This document shows, one piece after another, positions 43,767 to 52,589 of a stretch of 64,000 bases of DNA. Position numbers and translations under genes: made by a program. The notes beneath the pieces are model-generated. The model made no database searches. It was not told the origin of the DNA and saw only the letters and a program-made list of their open reading frames with translations. The stretch covers positions 186,001-250,000 of the forward strand of contig CAYNRE010000070.1 of NCBI GenBank assembly GCA_964399535.1, given 5' to 3'. This DNA is from CAYNRE01 sp964399535 (lineage in GTDB: Bacteria > Planctomycetota > Planctomycetia > Pirellulales > CAYNRE01). Each line of letters starts with the position of its first letter. Position 1 is the first letter of the stretch.

Positions 43767-44256
43767 CAGGGCCACGACAGCTCAAATCGCCGTTCGCCCT
43801 CGCCGGACTTGCAGTCGCAGGCTGGGCGAGCCATTGCCGCGGGCCGGGCGCTGCCTGCTAACTCCGTTCGAATCGGGCTGTTCCGCGTTCCTAGCTTGGC
43901 GCACCCGGGGGTCGCGCTCCTCCTCCGCAAGCGAACCAGCCCCTCGCGCTATCTTCGGTTCGGTTTCTCTCGCCGAGTGGCCTCGGAACCACTTCGGCAA
44001 TCCGTTCTCAATCCTTCGCACCGTCTTGCGCCTGCCTCGGCGCCCGCAGCGGGGTAGCGGCCGAGAATTCATCTCGAAGCTGGTGCCCTTCGGCACGCCA
44101 AGTGCTGCCCTTGAGAAAACCCGTGGCGGAAACCCGTTTTTTCGCCGGTACTGCCCGTTTCATGGTCAAGCGATGCTCGCCCGCTGAGCAGCCGCCTGCG
44201 CCATGCCTTGAGCAGATGGGTGCGGCACCATGTTGTACGAACGAACTGGGGGACGG
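43767..44256. other. Gap before the glycogen phosphorylase gene
   Basis: About 490 bases with no convincing gene. The translations in every frame are Arg/Ala/Pro-rich and unlike the neighbouring real proteins. I could not identify a promoter. Confidence 0.5.
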
Positions 44257-46491
44257 ATGGCCAAAACCAAACCAGGCGACGGCGCAGCGACCACGTTGCC
44301 TCGACCGCGCAGCGAAACTGCGGGCGACCGCGCACCGGTGCGACCGCGGCTGACCTCGGCCGACGACCAACTCTACGAGCGAACCTGGGCCTTGGCGCAG
44401 AACCTCTGGTGGAGTTGGCAGCCCGAGGTTTCCGCCATCTTTCGCGAGCTCGATCCGGTTCGCTGGCGCATTCTGGATCACAACCCGATCGCGCTGCTCT
44501 CGGAGTTCAGCTTCGAGCGGCTCGAGCAGCGCGCCAGCGAGCTTTCGCTGCATAGCCGCATTCAATATGCGCATCGGCGCCTGAAAGAGTACCTGGCCCA
44601 CGAAACCACCTGGGGCTCGACCCATGCCGGGCTGTTGGCGGCCCGCCCCGTGGCCTACTTTTCCGCCGAGTTTGGCATTCACGAGTCGCTGCCGATTTAC
44701 TCGGGCGGCCTGGGAGTGTTGGCCGGCGACCACGTCAAGAGCGCCTCGGACCTGGGCGTGCCGCTGGTGGCAGTCGGCCTCTTTTACCGTCAAGGCTATT
44801 TCAAACAAAGCCTGGACCGCGACCGCTGGCAGCGCGAGGACTACGTGGCCGTCGACGTCGAGCAATTGCCGATTCAGCCCGCCATCGGCCGCGACGGCGA
44901 GCCGGTTTGCCTAGTCGTCGAAACCCGCTCGGGCGACATCCAGCTCAAGGTGTGGCGCTGCCAGGTGGGGCGCTGCACACTGCTGTTGCTCGACGCCGAC
45001 GTCGAGGGCAACCGCATGGAAGACCGCGAGCTCACCTCGCGGCTTTACGGCGGCGACGTGCGCGTGCGCATTCGCCAGGAACTGATCCTGGGAGTGGGGG
45101 GAGTCAAGGCCCTGGCCGCGCTGGGCATCGCGCCGGGGGCCCTGCATCTGAACGAGGGGCACAGCGCCTTCGCCCCCCTGGAGTGGATTCGGCAGCGGAT
45201 GGACGAAGACGGGCTATCCTTCGAGCGGGCCGCCGCCGACGTGGCGGGCAGCGTCGTCTTTACCACCCACACTCCGGTCGAGGCGGGCCACGACCGGTTC
45301 TCGGCCGACAAAATCGAAGAGCATCTCGGCCCGCTCCGCGACGCCCTCGGGCTGTCGCCCTACGAGCTCATGGCCCTGGGCCGGGTGCACCCCGGCGACG
45401 AGAACGAACCTTTCTGCATGACGGTGCTGGCCCTCAAGCTCTCGCGCCAAGCCAACGCGGTTTCGGCCGAGCACGGCCGGGTAAGCCGGCGGATGTGGCA
45501 ATGTCTGTGGCCCGGCCGCACCGAGGAAGAGGTGCCCATCGGCCACATTACCAACGGGGTCCACGCCCTCACCTGGCTGGCGCCCCAGATGCATCGGCTG
45601 TACGACCGCCACTTCGGTCTGGAGTGGGAAGCCCGCTCGGGCGAGCCGACCACCTGGCAGGGCATCGAGCAGGTCGACGACGGCGAACTGTGGGAAGTAC
45701 ACCAGGTGCTCAAGGCCCGGCTGCTCAACTTCGCCCGCATTCGCAATGTGCGCCAGGCCGAACGGCGGGGCGAGCCGGCCGAAGTGCTCCAGCAATCGCG
45801 CACCGCGCTCGACGGCGACGTGCTCACCATCGGCTTCGCCCGCAGGTTCGCCACGTACAAGCGTGCCAATCTCATTCTGAGCGATTTCGCCCGGGTGCTG
45901 CGCATGCTCACCGACTCGCAGCGGCCGATTCAGCTTGTCTTTGCCGGGAAAGCCCACCCGCACGACGAGCCGGGCAAGAAGCTGCTCTGGCAAATTGGTT
46001 GCTTGTGCCGCGACCCGCGCGTGGCCCACCGAGTGGTATTCATCGAGGACTACGACATGAACGTGGGCCGCCACCTGGTGCAGGGGGTCGACGTTTGGCT
46101 CAACAACCCGCGCCGCCCGATGGAGGCCTCGGGCACGAGCGGCGAAAAAGTGGTGCTCAACGGCGGCCTGAACCTGTCGATTCTCGACGGCTGGTGGGCC
46201 GAAGCCTACGACGGCCACAACGGCTTCGCCATCGGGCGCGGCCAAACCCATGCCCGCGCCGAGCAGCAAGACGCCCGCGACGCCAGCGACCTGTACGAAG
46301 TGCTCGATCGCGAAGTGGTGCCGCTTTACTACTTGCGCGATCAAGATGGCCTGCCACGGCAGTGGATCGGCCGGATGAAGCGGGCGATTCGCACGCTCGG
46401 CTGGCGCTTCAACGCCAACCGGATGGTGACGGACTACGTGAAGCACTCCTACTTGCCGGCCGCCGGCGGGTTGTCGTGCTCGATGCCCTAA
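44257..46491 (+). CDS. glgP: Glycogen/alpha-glucan phosphorylase (GT35)
   Basis: A 744-residue alpha-glucan phosphorylase of the short, Thermotoga-type group. It releases glucose 1-phosphate from glycogen. A typical opening LYERTWALAQNLWWSWQPEVSAIFRELDP starts at about residue 40. Further stretches are AYFSAEFGIHESLPIYSGGLGVLAGDH, HLNEGHSAFAPLEWIRQ, GRVHPGDENEPFCMTV and GHITNGVHALTW. The PLP region is MEASGTSGEKVVLNGGLN, with Lys in SGEK. It precedes pfkA by 57 bases, so both serve glycogen use. An ATG at 44230 is possible. Confidence 0.93.
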   Translation: MAKTKPGDGAATTLPRPRSETAGDRAPVRPRLTSADDQLYERTWALAQNLWWSWQPEVSAIFRELDPVRWRILDHNPIALLSEFSFERLEQRASELSLHSRIQYAHRRLKEYLAHETTWGSTHAGLLAARPVAYFSAEFGIHESLPIYSGGLGVLAGDHVKSASDLGVPLVAVGLFYRQGYFKQSLDRDRWQREDYVAVDVEQLPIQPAIGRDGEPVCLVVETRSGDIQLKVWRCQVGRCTLLLLDADVEGNRMEDRELTSRLYGGDVRVRIRQELILGVGGVKALAALGIAPGALHLNEGHSAFAPLEWIRQRMDEDGLSFERAAADVAGSVVFTTHTPVEAGHDRFSADKIEEHLGPLRDALGLSPYELMALGRVHPGDENEPFCMTVLALKLSRQANAVSAEHGRVSRRMWQCLWPGRTEEEVPIGHITNGVHALTWLAPQMHRLYDRHFGLEWEARSGEPTTWQGIEQVDDGELWEVHQVLKARLLNFARIRNVRQAERRGEPAEVLQQSRTALDGDVLTIGFARRFATYKRANLILSDFARVLRMLTDSQRPIQLVFAGKAHPHDEPGKKLLWQIGCLCRDPRVAHRVVFIEDYDMNVGRHLVQGVDVWLNNPRRPMEASGTSGEKVVLNGGLNLSILDGWWAEAYDGHNGFAIGRGQTHARAEQQDARDASDLYEVLDREVVPLYYLRDQDGLPRQWIGRMKRAIRTLGWRFNANRMVTDYVKHSYLPAAGGLSCSMP

Positions 46492-46548
46492 GACGGCGTT
46501 TTTCCTCCGCCCGCACCCGTTCCAAACTAGGCAAGGAGCCCTTCGGTC

Positions 46549-47739
46549 ATGGCGAGCATCAACGGTCGCATCGGTGTCCTCACCAGCGGCGGCGATTGCC
46601 CGGGCCTGAACGCCGTGATCTGCGGCGTGGCCAAAAGCGCGCAACTGCTGGGCTACGACTGCGTCGGTTTCATTCGCGGCTACGAAGGGCTGATCGACCC
46701 GGTCTGCTACGTTCCCCTGGGAGACAAAAACACCAGCGGTATCCTGCACCAAGGGGGGACCATCCTAGGGTCGACGAATAAGGGTCGGTTTGTGGCCCGC
46801 ACCGGTGAAGACGGGCGAGCCCAGATCGACGAAGAGCTTCTCCTGGGCGTCAAGACCACGGTCGACCAGCTCGGCCTGACTGGCCTGATCTGCGTGGGGG
46901 GCGATGGCTCGCTGGCCGTGGCCCAGCAATTCCATGAATTCGGAATTCCCGTGGTGGGGGTTCCCAAGACGATTGACAACGACCTCTCGGCGACCGCCTA
47001 CACCTTCGGCTTCGACAGCGCCATCGCCTGCGCCACCGATGCCCTCGACCGGCTCCATACCACGGCCGCCAGCCACCAGCGAGTGATGGTGCTGGAAGTC
47101 ATGGGGCGCCACGCCGGCTGGATCGCCCTGCACGCCGGGCTGGCCGGCGGCAGCGACGTGATTCTGATTCCCGAGATCGATTGGACCTTCGATCACGTCT
47201 GCCATAAAATTCTCGATCGCGAGCGGCGCGGCAAGAAATTCACCCTGGTCGTGGTTGCCGAGGGGGCACGGCTACCCGAACGCGGGCTGATCGCCAAAGA
47301 GGCCGAAAACGGCCAAGGGCAAGTCCGCCTGGGCGGGATCGGGCAGGCGGTCGCGGAAGAAATCCAGCGGCGTCTGCAGCGCGAGACTCGCTGCGTCGTG
47401 CTCGGGCACTTGCAGCGGGGTGGCCCCCCCACCGCCTTCGATCGGGTCCTGGCCCGCCAATTTGGCGCCCATGCCGTGCGGCTCGTGCATCAGGGCCGCT
47501 TCGGCGAAATGGTTTGCTACCGGCCTCCCGCCATGGAAAGCGTGCCCATTCTCGACGCGGTTTGCCAACTCTCGCGGGTCGACCCCATGGGATCGGCCAC
47601 GCTGGCGGCCCGGGCCTTGGGAATTAGCTTCGGCGATTTGCCGGCCAACTCGAGCCCCTTCTTCGACAACGAACCGGGCAGTTCCGCCGGTTCCTATGGT
47701 TCGGTGCCGGTCGCCGCGGTCGTAGCCACACGGTCGTAG
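46549..47739 (+). CDS. pfkA: 6-phosphofructokinase
   Basis: A 396-residue PfkA-family enzyme making fructose 1,6-bisphosphate. It opens with IGVLTSGGDCPGLNAVI. GGDGS at 117-121 has Gly at the position that is Asp in PPi-dependent enzymes. The next signature is PKTIDND at 139-145, with Lys where typical bacterial ATP enzymes have Gly. By family convention this points to ATP use in a long-type group (as in trypanosomal-type enzymes), not the E. coli type. The substrate site has MGRHAGW. AAGGAG lies before the ATG. The gene's last codons sit in a 14-bp repeat. Confidence 0.92.
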   Translation: MASINGRIGVLTSGGDCPGLNAVICGVAKSAQLLGYDCVGFIRGYEGLIDPVCYVPLGDKNTSGILHQGGTILGSTNKGRFVARTGEDGRAQIDEELLLGVKTTVDQLGLTGLICVGGDGSLAVAQQFHEFGIPVVGVPKTIDNDLSATAYTFGFDSAIACATDALDRLHTTAASHQRVMVLEVMGRHAGWIALHAGLAGGSDVILIPEIDWTFDHVCHKILDRERRGKKFTLVVVAEGARLPERGLIAKEAENGQGQVRLGGIGQAVAEEIQRRLQRETRCVVLGHLQRGGPPTAFDRVLARQFGAHAVRLVHQGRFGEMVCYRPPAMESVPILDAVCQLSRVDPMGSATLAARALGISFGDLPANSSPFFDNEPGSSAGSYGSVPVAAVVATRS

Positions 47740-47758
47740 CCACACGGTCGTAGCCTCG
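47717..47758. repeat. Three 14-bp tandem repeats across the pfkA stop codon
   Basis: CGGTCGTAGCCACA occurs at 47717-47730 and 47731-47744, with a third, partly changed copy at 47745-47758. The pfkA stop (TAG, 47737-47739) lies in the second copy. A further CGGTCGT is at 47775-47781, directly before the inverted-repeat element. Confidence 0.85.
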
Positions 47759-48203
47759 CGGGAACCGAACGCCGCGGTCGTTTAGCAGCCTGCGGAAGAA
47801 TTCCCCGGGCTGCGTCCTCGCAGGCATGCGAGGCCAGAACAGCGACGTAAGTTGTTATTCTGCGAGCCCTGCGGAGCTTGGCTCCGTACTTGGCGAGGCT
47901 GAAGAACGCGACGAGGGCTTTCTTCAACCGACTGTTAGCTTTCGGTTCAAAGCATTGACAGGGTAGGGCCGTAGCAAAGGGTGGGCCGAGGGCGTCGGCC
48001 CCCCTCCATGCGGCGAGTTCTCGCGTGGGCCGCGTTCATCGCCCCGTGTGCTCGCCCCCCGGGCCGACGGTTACCCCCCACGCGCCGGGTGAGGTTATAC
48101 TAGCGATGCGACTCTTGGTCGGGGGCCAACGATTCCACCGGCCGTGCTTGCCCCTGGGGCGGCTCCGAGGGTGCGTAATTCGAACCGGCCTGGGTGCTCT
48201 TCC
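47740..48203. other. Gap between pfkA and the first radical SAM gene
   Basis: About 460 bases without a gene. It includes the end of the 14-bp repeats, the inverted-repeat element at 47783-47937, and a -10-like TATACT (48096-48101) about 100 bases before the next start. Confidence 0.6.
47783..47937. mobile_element. Possible MITE-like element with imperfect terminal inverted repeats
   Basis: The left end TAGCAGCCTGCGGAAGAA (47783-47800) and the reverse complement of the right end, TAACAGTCGGTTGAAGAA (47920-47937), match at 13 of 18 positions, enclosing about 120 bases with no open frame of interest. No target-site duplication was found. It could also be a decayed insertion-sequence remnant or a chance structure. 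Confidence 0.35.
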
Positions 48204-49616
48204 ATGCGTATCGCCCTGGTGAATCTGCCACACGGCACCCCCGTGGTGCGGCGATACATGTGCTCGTACAACTCGCCGATTTTCTTGTTTCCGCCGCTGG
48301 AACTGATGTCGGCCGGCACGGTGCTCCGCGACCAGGGGGGGCACGAGGTAATGGTCTGGGACGCCATTGCCAGCCAGGCCACCACGGATGAGTTGGCCCA
48401 ATCGCTCGCGGCTTGGCGCCCCCAGTTAATTGTGAGCCTGATGGGGTTCGAAATCTTCGAGCAAGATGTCGACGCCGTCCGCCAGCTGCGCTCGGCCCTG
48501 GGCGCCATTCCCTGGGCCCTCTTCGGCCATTACCCCAGTGTGTTTCCGGCTGAGGTTTTGCGGCTCACCGGCGCCGACTGGATCGTGCACGGCGAGCCCG
48601 AGATCACGCTGCTCGAACTGTGCCAGGCCGGCGGCCTGGGCGACCCGAGCGCAATCGCGGGGCTGAGCTATCGCAACGGGGAAGGGGTCGCCCACTCGAG
48701 GCCGCGCCCCTGGCTCAAGGAATTCGAACAGCTCCCCCCGCCCGATTACGATTTGGTGGGACTGGCGCCGTACAGCGAGTTCCTCCTGCCGCGCCCGTTC
48801 GTCGTGGTGCAGTCGGCCCGAGGCTGCCCGTTTGGCTGCAATTTTTGCGTGCGCAGCTACGGCCAGCGATTGGCGCTGCGCCCGGCCGCGCAAATTCTGG
48901 ACGAAATCGCGGGGCTCGTCCGCCGTCGCGGCGTGCGCAGCGTGCGATTCATTGACGACACCTTCTTCACCGCCAAGGCCCGGGTGCTGGAGATTTGCCG
49001 CGGATTTCGCGAGCGGCTGCCCGACGTGGTTTGGAGTTGCCTCTCTCGGGCCGATACGCTCGACGACCGCGTGATCGCCGAGATTGGCGCTTCGGGCTGC
49101 CGGCGGGTTTACATCGGCATTGAAAGCGGTTCGCAGCGCATTCTGGAGCGCTACAACAAGGGCTACGACGTGGCTTCGCTGCCCGGCACGGTCGAGGCGC
49201 TCCGCCGCGCCCGGATCGAGGTGGGGGCCTTTTTCATGGTCGGTCATCCCGAAGAGACCGAAGACGATTTCGCCCAGACCCTGCGCCTGGCCCGCACGCT
49301 CAAACTGGACTACGCCACGATCGGAAAGACGATTCCTTACCCGGGCACGCCGCTTTACGACGAGTACCGCGACCAGGTCGATTTCTCGCTCTACCCTTAT
49401 CGCAACGACTGGCGCGACCCGGGCCGCCGCCGGCAACTCGACGATTGGGAACGGCGGTTCTATCGAGCCCTGTATTTGAACCCGCACTACTTGTTGCGCA
49501 ATGCCCACCATGCCTGGCAATCGCCGGCCACGGTCTGGCGGGCCGGGCGGGCGCTGTTGCCGTTCCTGCGGCGTCCTTCCGAGCGGGCCGAGTTGGTGCG
49601 CAGCGAACTGATTTAA
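48204..49616 (+). CDS. B12-binding-type radical SAM protein
   Basis: A 470-residue protein with an N-terminal cobalamin-binding-like domain (about 1-160; MRIALVNLPHG and LELMSAGTVLRDQGGHEVMVWDA are typical) and a radical SAM domain. The 4Fe-4S cluster motif is C-P-F-G-C-N-F-C, with Cys208, Cys212 and Cys215. Later stretches RRVYIGIESGSQRILE and FFMVGHPEETEDDFAQTLRLA are typical of the B12-binding radical SAM group. The C-terminal 90 residues are variable and basic. The substrate is unknown. A second protein of the same architecture lies at 52590-54101. No strong ribosome binding site is visible. Confidence 0.85.
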   Translation: MRIALVNLPHGTPVVRRYMCSYNSPIFLFPPLELMSAGTVLRDQGGHEVMVWDAIASQATTDELAQSLAAWRPQLIVSLMGFEIFEQDVDAVRQLRSALGAIPWALFGHYPSVFPAEVLRLTGADWIVHGEPEITLLELCQAGGLGDPSAIAGLSYRNGEGVAHSRPRPWLKEFEQLPPPDYDLVGLAPYSEFLLPRPFVVVQSARGCPFGCNFCVRSYGQRLALRPAAQILDEIAGLVRRRGVRSVRFIDDTFFTAKARVLEICRGFRERLPDVVWSCLSRADTLDDRVIAEIGASGCRRVYIGIESGSQRILERYNKGYDVASLPGTVEALRRARIEVGAFFMVGHPEETEDDFAQTLRLARTLKLDYATIGKTIPYPGTPLYDEYRDQVDFSLYPYRNDWRDPGRRRQLDDWERRFYRALYLNPHYLLRNAHHAWQSPATVWRAGRALLPFLRRPSERAELVRSELI

Positions 49617-49740
49617 GCCCGGTCCTTCGGCCCCGTTCTCAACAGGCAAGCGATTTGTTTCGCTGGCCAACTCCGGCGACCCCGGGAGCACCCCGCCCGA
49701 TGCGCCGTCGGTGCGCGGGCTTCGCCTGGGTTGCGGCCCT

Positions 49741-51129
49741 TTAGCCGGATAGGGGGATCGGTTCGGCCGTGGCGGCCTGGACCACCGATTCGGGAACGCC
49801 GCTGGCCAGGCGCAGCAAGTCGGGCCGCAAGAGCGTGCTGAGCACCGTGGCCACAAGGTGGGAATTCGTTATCGGCTGGGTATGGGGGCGCCCGCCGTCG
49901 CGCGTCGATTGCCCGAGCGCGCCGCCGGCACCGGTGCCGGCGCCCGAAAGGAGCAAGGGGGCCAGCCCCCCCCAATGATCGCGCCCGCCGCCGGCGTTCA
50001 GCCTGGGAGTGCGCCCCATCTCGCCGCAGGCCACGACCAGCACGCGGTCGCTGAGCCCGCGCTGGTGTAAATCTTCGATCAGCGCCGAGAGGGCCCAATC
50101 CAGCGGCGGGCCAAGGTACCCCATACCCACGTCCATCGGGGCATTGTTGTCGTCGGCGTGCATGTCCCAGACAAAGTTCGTGGTCACTCCCACGAATCCG
50201 GCGCCCGCCTCGCACAGCCGCCGGGCCAACAGCAACAGTTTGCCCAGGGTTTTGCCGTTGTCGATGTAGTAGGGCCGGTTGTTCCACCTGGTGTCGATCG
50301 CCTCGGGACGCACCAAGGGGGCCGTATCGTACCGCTCGAGCACGGCCGGCGGTTCGCGCCCCAGGTCGAACGCGGCGGCCAACCGCCCGCTTTCCAGCGC
50401 GCCGAATGCCTGCTGCCGCAATGGATCGAGCGACGCCGGCCGGCCAGGCAGGGCCGCTTGCCAGCCGGCGCGGTCCAGCGCCGACAACACGGCCCGGCGA
50501 TCTTGCATCCGCTGCCAAGGTAGCTGCAACTCCAGGTCGCTCTGCCAGTCTCCGCCGGCGCCCGGCACTACGGGCGCGGCGCCGCTACCCAGGGTGCCCG
50601 CCGAGTCGAGCTTGCCAAATGCGGTTTGCTCGGGCCCCGCGGTCGTGTCGACCGCGCGGGGAAACAGCATCACGTTGGCCGGCATTCCCGTGGCCGTGCC
50701 CGCGGCGCCCACCACTCGGGCATACAGCGATCCGAGGTTCGCTCCCTGGGTTGCCCGGCCCAGGAGCGGTTTGATGTCGTGGTTGCCGTCGCCCGTGGTA
50801 AACGAGCGGACCACCGTGATTTTGTCGGCCAATTGCGCCAGACGCGGAAAGCTGGATCCGTAAGTAACGCCTGGAACGGCCGTCGCAATTTCACCCGTCA
50901 CCGAGCGAATCTCGGCCGGCGCGGTCATCTTCGGGTCGAAGGTTTCGAACTGGCTCGGCCCGCCGTGCAGGAAGAGGAAGATGACCGACTTGCCGGTCAG
51001 CAGGGGGCTCGACTCGCCGGCGGCCCAGCCCAGGTCGCTGGCCAGCGACCAGCCCCCCAGCGCGGCCGCTCCGCGGCGCAGCCATTGGCGGCGATTCAGT
51101 CGCGATTCGGCCCCGCGCACCACCAGCAC
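49741..51129 (-). CDS. Tat-exported DUF1501 protein
   Basis: A 462-residue DUF1501 protein, a group abundant in Planctomycetes and related to alkaline-phosphatase-like/sulfatase folds. The N-terminus carries a twin-arginine signal with RRQWLRRGAA (about 11-20) and then LFLHGGPSQFETFDPKM, the family signature. Further stretches are VVRSFTTGDGNHD, GMGYLGPPLDWALSALIEDLHQRGL and GEMGRTPRLN. The GTG start at 51129 follows AGGAG by seven bases; an upstream in-frame ATG at 51183 has no such site. Function unknown; usually paired with a DUF1549/DUF1553 gene, not seen here. Confidence 0.85.
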   Translation of the reverse strand: MLVVRGAESRLNRRQWLRRGAAALGGWSLASDLGWAAGESSPLLTGKSVIFLFLHGGPSQFETFDPKMTAPAEIRSVTGEIATAVPGVTYGSSFPRLAQLADKITVVRSFTTGDGNHDIKPLLGRATQGANLGSLYARVVGAAGTATGMPANVMLFPRAVDTTAGPEQTAFGKLDSAGTLGSGAAPVVPGAGGDWQSDLELQLPWQRMQDRRAVLSALDRAGWQAALPGRPASLDPLRQQAFGALESGRLAAAFDLGREPPAVLERYDTAPLVRPEAIDTRWNNRPYYIDNGKTLGKLLLLARRLCEAGAGFVGVTTNFVWDMHADDNNAPMDVGMGYLGPPLDWALSALIEDLHQRGLSDRVLVVACGEMGRTPRLNAGGGRDHWGGLAPLLLSGAGTGAGGALGQSTRDGGRPHTQPITNSHLVATVLSTLLRPDLLRLASGVPESVVQAATAEPIPLSG

Positions 51130-51489
51130 CCTGTGTCTCCTAAAACAGGCGAAACTATCCACACGGGCCGCAGATAGCCCCAATGATCTTCGCGTGATTT
51201 ACCCTGAGGGTCAAACGATTACTCCGACCTCCGGTGTAGGCACCCGGCAAGTGACCCTGTGTGGGTCTCTTCCTCGTCGTGATGCTGCGGCGCTGGGTCT
51301 AAGCTGGTCAGCGGCCGCAGGCGGCGCGTTCGCGGCGCCGAACCACCGTCCAGGCTTGACGGAGTCGATGCTTTGCAATACAAAGTCAGTGCAGCCCTCC
51401 CGCCCGCGCAACCGCGCCGTTGCGGGTTTCTCGGAGCGAAACCAGGGACGCCGCCGCAATCCTTGAACGCGCCAAAAGCAGGGGAGACG
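51130..51489. other. Divergent gap with a palindromic operator candidate
   Basis: About 360 bases between the DUF1501 gene and the membrane-protein/regulator operon. It contains the 15-bp palindrome at 51371-51385 (listed separately). No gene was found. Confidence 0.55.
51371..51385. promoter_or_regulatory. Palindromic operator candidate, site 1
   Basis: CTTTGCAATACAAAG has CTTTG/CAAAG arms, matching the perfect palindrome CTTTGCATTGCAAAG at 52550-52564 at 13 of 15 positions. It lies 105 bases before the start of the operon that encodes the winged-helix regulator, consistent with autoregulation. Confidence 0.55.
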
Positions 51490-52128
51490 ATGTCGAAACC
51501 GCCTGGTTCCATCCCGCTCGAGCGGGCGCTGGCCGACCTGGGTGAAATCGGCGCCCAACTGGCCGCCACCACGCTGTTTCGCGGGTATCGCGCCTGGACC
51601 GTGGGGGTCACCGGCGCCATTGCCATTGTGGCGGCCGCCGTGCAGGCCGCGATCGTTCCTTGGCCAGCCGCCGATCGAACCGGCTACCTGGCCGTTTGGC
51701 TCACGGCCGCGGCCCTCAGCCTGGCGGTCGTGGCCGGCGAACTGATGGTGCGGTATCGGGCCAGCAACTCGGTCCTGTTGCGGCAGAGCATCTTGCAGGC
51801 GGTCGAGTTGTTCCTCCCCTGCATCGTGGCCGGCGGCGGGCTGACTCTGGCCATCCTGCGGTTCCTGCCCGCCAGCGCCGCGCTACTGCCAGGCCTGTGG
51901 GCCACGCTGTTCAGCCTGGGCGTTTTTTCTTCCTGCCGGCGGCTGCCCCGGGCCTGTTGGCTGGTGGGGGCCCATTACCTGGTGGCCGGCATGGTGCTTC
52001 TGGCATCGGCGCCGAGCGGCGCGGCGTTTTCTCCCTGGGGCATGGGCATCACGTTTGGCGCCGGCCAGACGGCCACCGCCGTGGTGCTTTACTACGCGCT
52101 GGAGCGCAGCCATGACCGAGCCGAGTAA
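51490..52128 (+). CDS. Multi-pass membrane protein encoded with a winged-helix regulator
   Basis: A 212-residue integral membrane protein with an N-terminal soluble stretch (about 1-30) and probably five or six transmembrane helices. They begin with TVGVTGAIAIVAAAVQAAIV and continue through LVAGMVLLASAP and FGAGQTATAVVLYYAL. No named family is recognised. GGGGAG lies before the ATG. Its end overlaps the start of the winged-helix regulator by 17 bases, so the two are coupled. A role as sensor or partner of the regulator is inference; similar pairs of a membrane protein and an HTH_34-type regulator are known to occur in bacteria. Confidence 0.7.
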   Translation: MSKPPGSIPLERALADLGEIGAQLAATTLFRGYRAWTVGVTGAIAIVAAAVQAAIVPWPAADRTGYLAVWLTAAALSLAVVAGELMVRYRASNSVLLRQSILQAVELFLPCIVAGGGLTLAILRFLPASAALLPGLWATLFSLGVFSSCRRLPRACWLVGAHYLVAGMVLLASAPSGAAFSPWGMGITFGAGQTATAVVLYYALERSHDRAE

Positions 52129-52510
52129 ACCAGCGGCGCCGGCGACTAGCGGCCGCTATGCTTACGAAGGATTGCAAAGAGCCATCCACGAGAAGGCCCG
52201 GCTGGGCATCATGACCTCGCTGGTCTCGCATCCGCTGGGGCTCACGTTCAACGACTTGAAGGCCCTCTGCTCGCTGACCGACGGCAACCTTAGCCGCCAT
52301 CTCGAAGTTCTGCGCGAGGCCGGATTGATCAGCGTCGAGAAAGAACACGATCGCTCTCGACGGCAGACGCTGTGCCGCGTAACCCCGGCCGGACAAAGAG
52401 AATTCCTAGCGTACCTGGGCGAGCTACAGCGCGTGGTGGCCGACGCCGCGGCCGGAGCCGCACAAGTCGCGCGGGCCCCGGCGAGCCGCAAAGGGTGGTC
52501 CACCGCCTAG
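52112..52510 (+). CDS. Winged-helix transcriptional regulator (HTH_34-like)
   Basis: A 132-residue DNA-binding protein. Its core (about 20-105) fits the HTH_34 winged-helix family: YEGLQRAIHEKARLGIMTSL, FNDLKALCSLTDGNLSRHLE (recognition helix), then LREAGLISVEKE with a wing. LCRVTPAGQREFLAYL ends the core. The last 25 residues are Ala/Arg-rich. It follows the membrane-protein gene with a 17-base overlap. Two nearly identical palindromes flank its operon and the next gene, and this is the only regulator nearby that could bind them; that link is inference. Confidence 0.85.
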   Translation: MTEPSKPAAPATSGRYAYEGLQRAIHEKARLGIMTSLVSHPLGLTFNDLKALCSLTDGNLSRHLEVLREAGLISVEKEHDRSRRQTLCRVTPAGQREFLAYLGELQRVVADAAAGAAQVARAPASRKGWSTA

Positions 52511-52549
52511 CCAGTTTCGCAAGCGCCCCTCTCTTTTTTTGACCGCACA

Positions 52550-52564
52550 CTTTGCATTGCAAAG
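52550..52564. promoter_or_regulatory. Palindromic operator candidate, site 2
   Basis: CTTTGCATTGCAAAG is a perfect 15-bp palindrome with one central base. It ends 25 bases before the ATG of the second radical SAM gene and follows the regulator gene by 39 bases. AT-richer than its surroundings, it matches site 1 (51371-51385) closely. Confidence 0.65.
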
Positions 52565-52589
52565 CTTCGCCCTGAAAAAGGAGAAATTG

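Noticed and set aside
48071..48101. Promoter TTACCC-N19-TATACT before the first radical SAM gene
   Set aside because: The -10 is good but the -35 is poor and the spacing is long; mentioned only in the gap entry.
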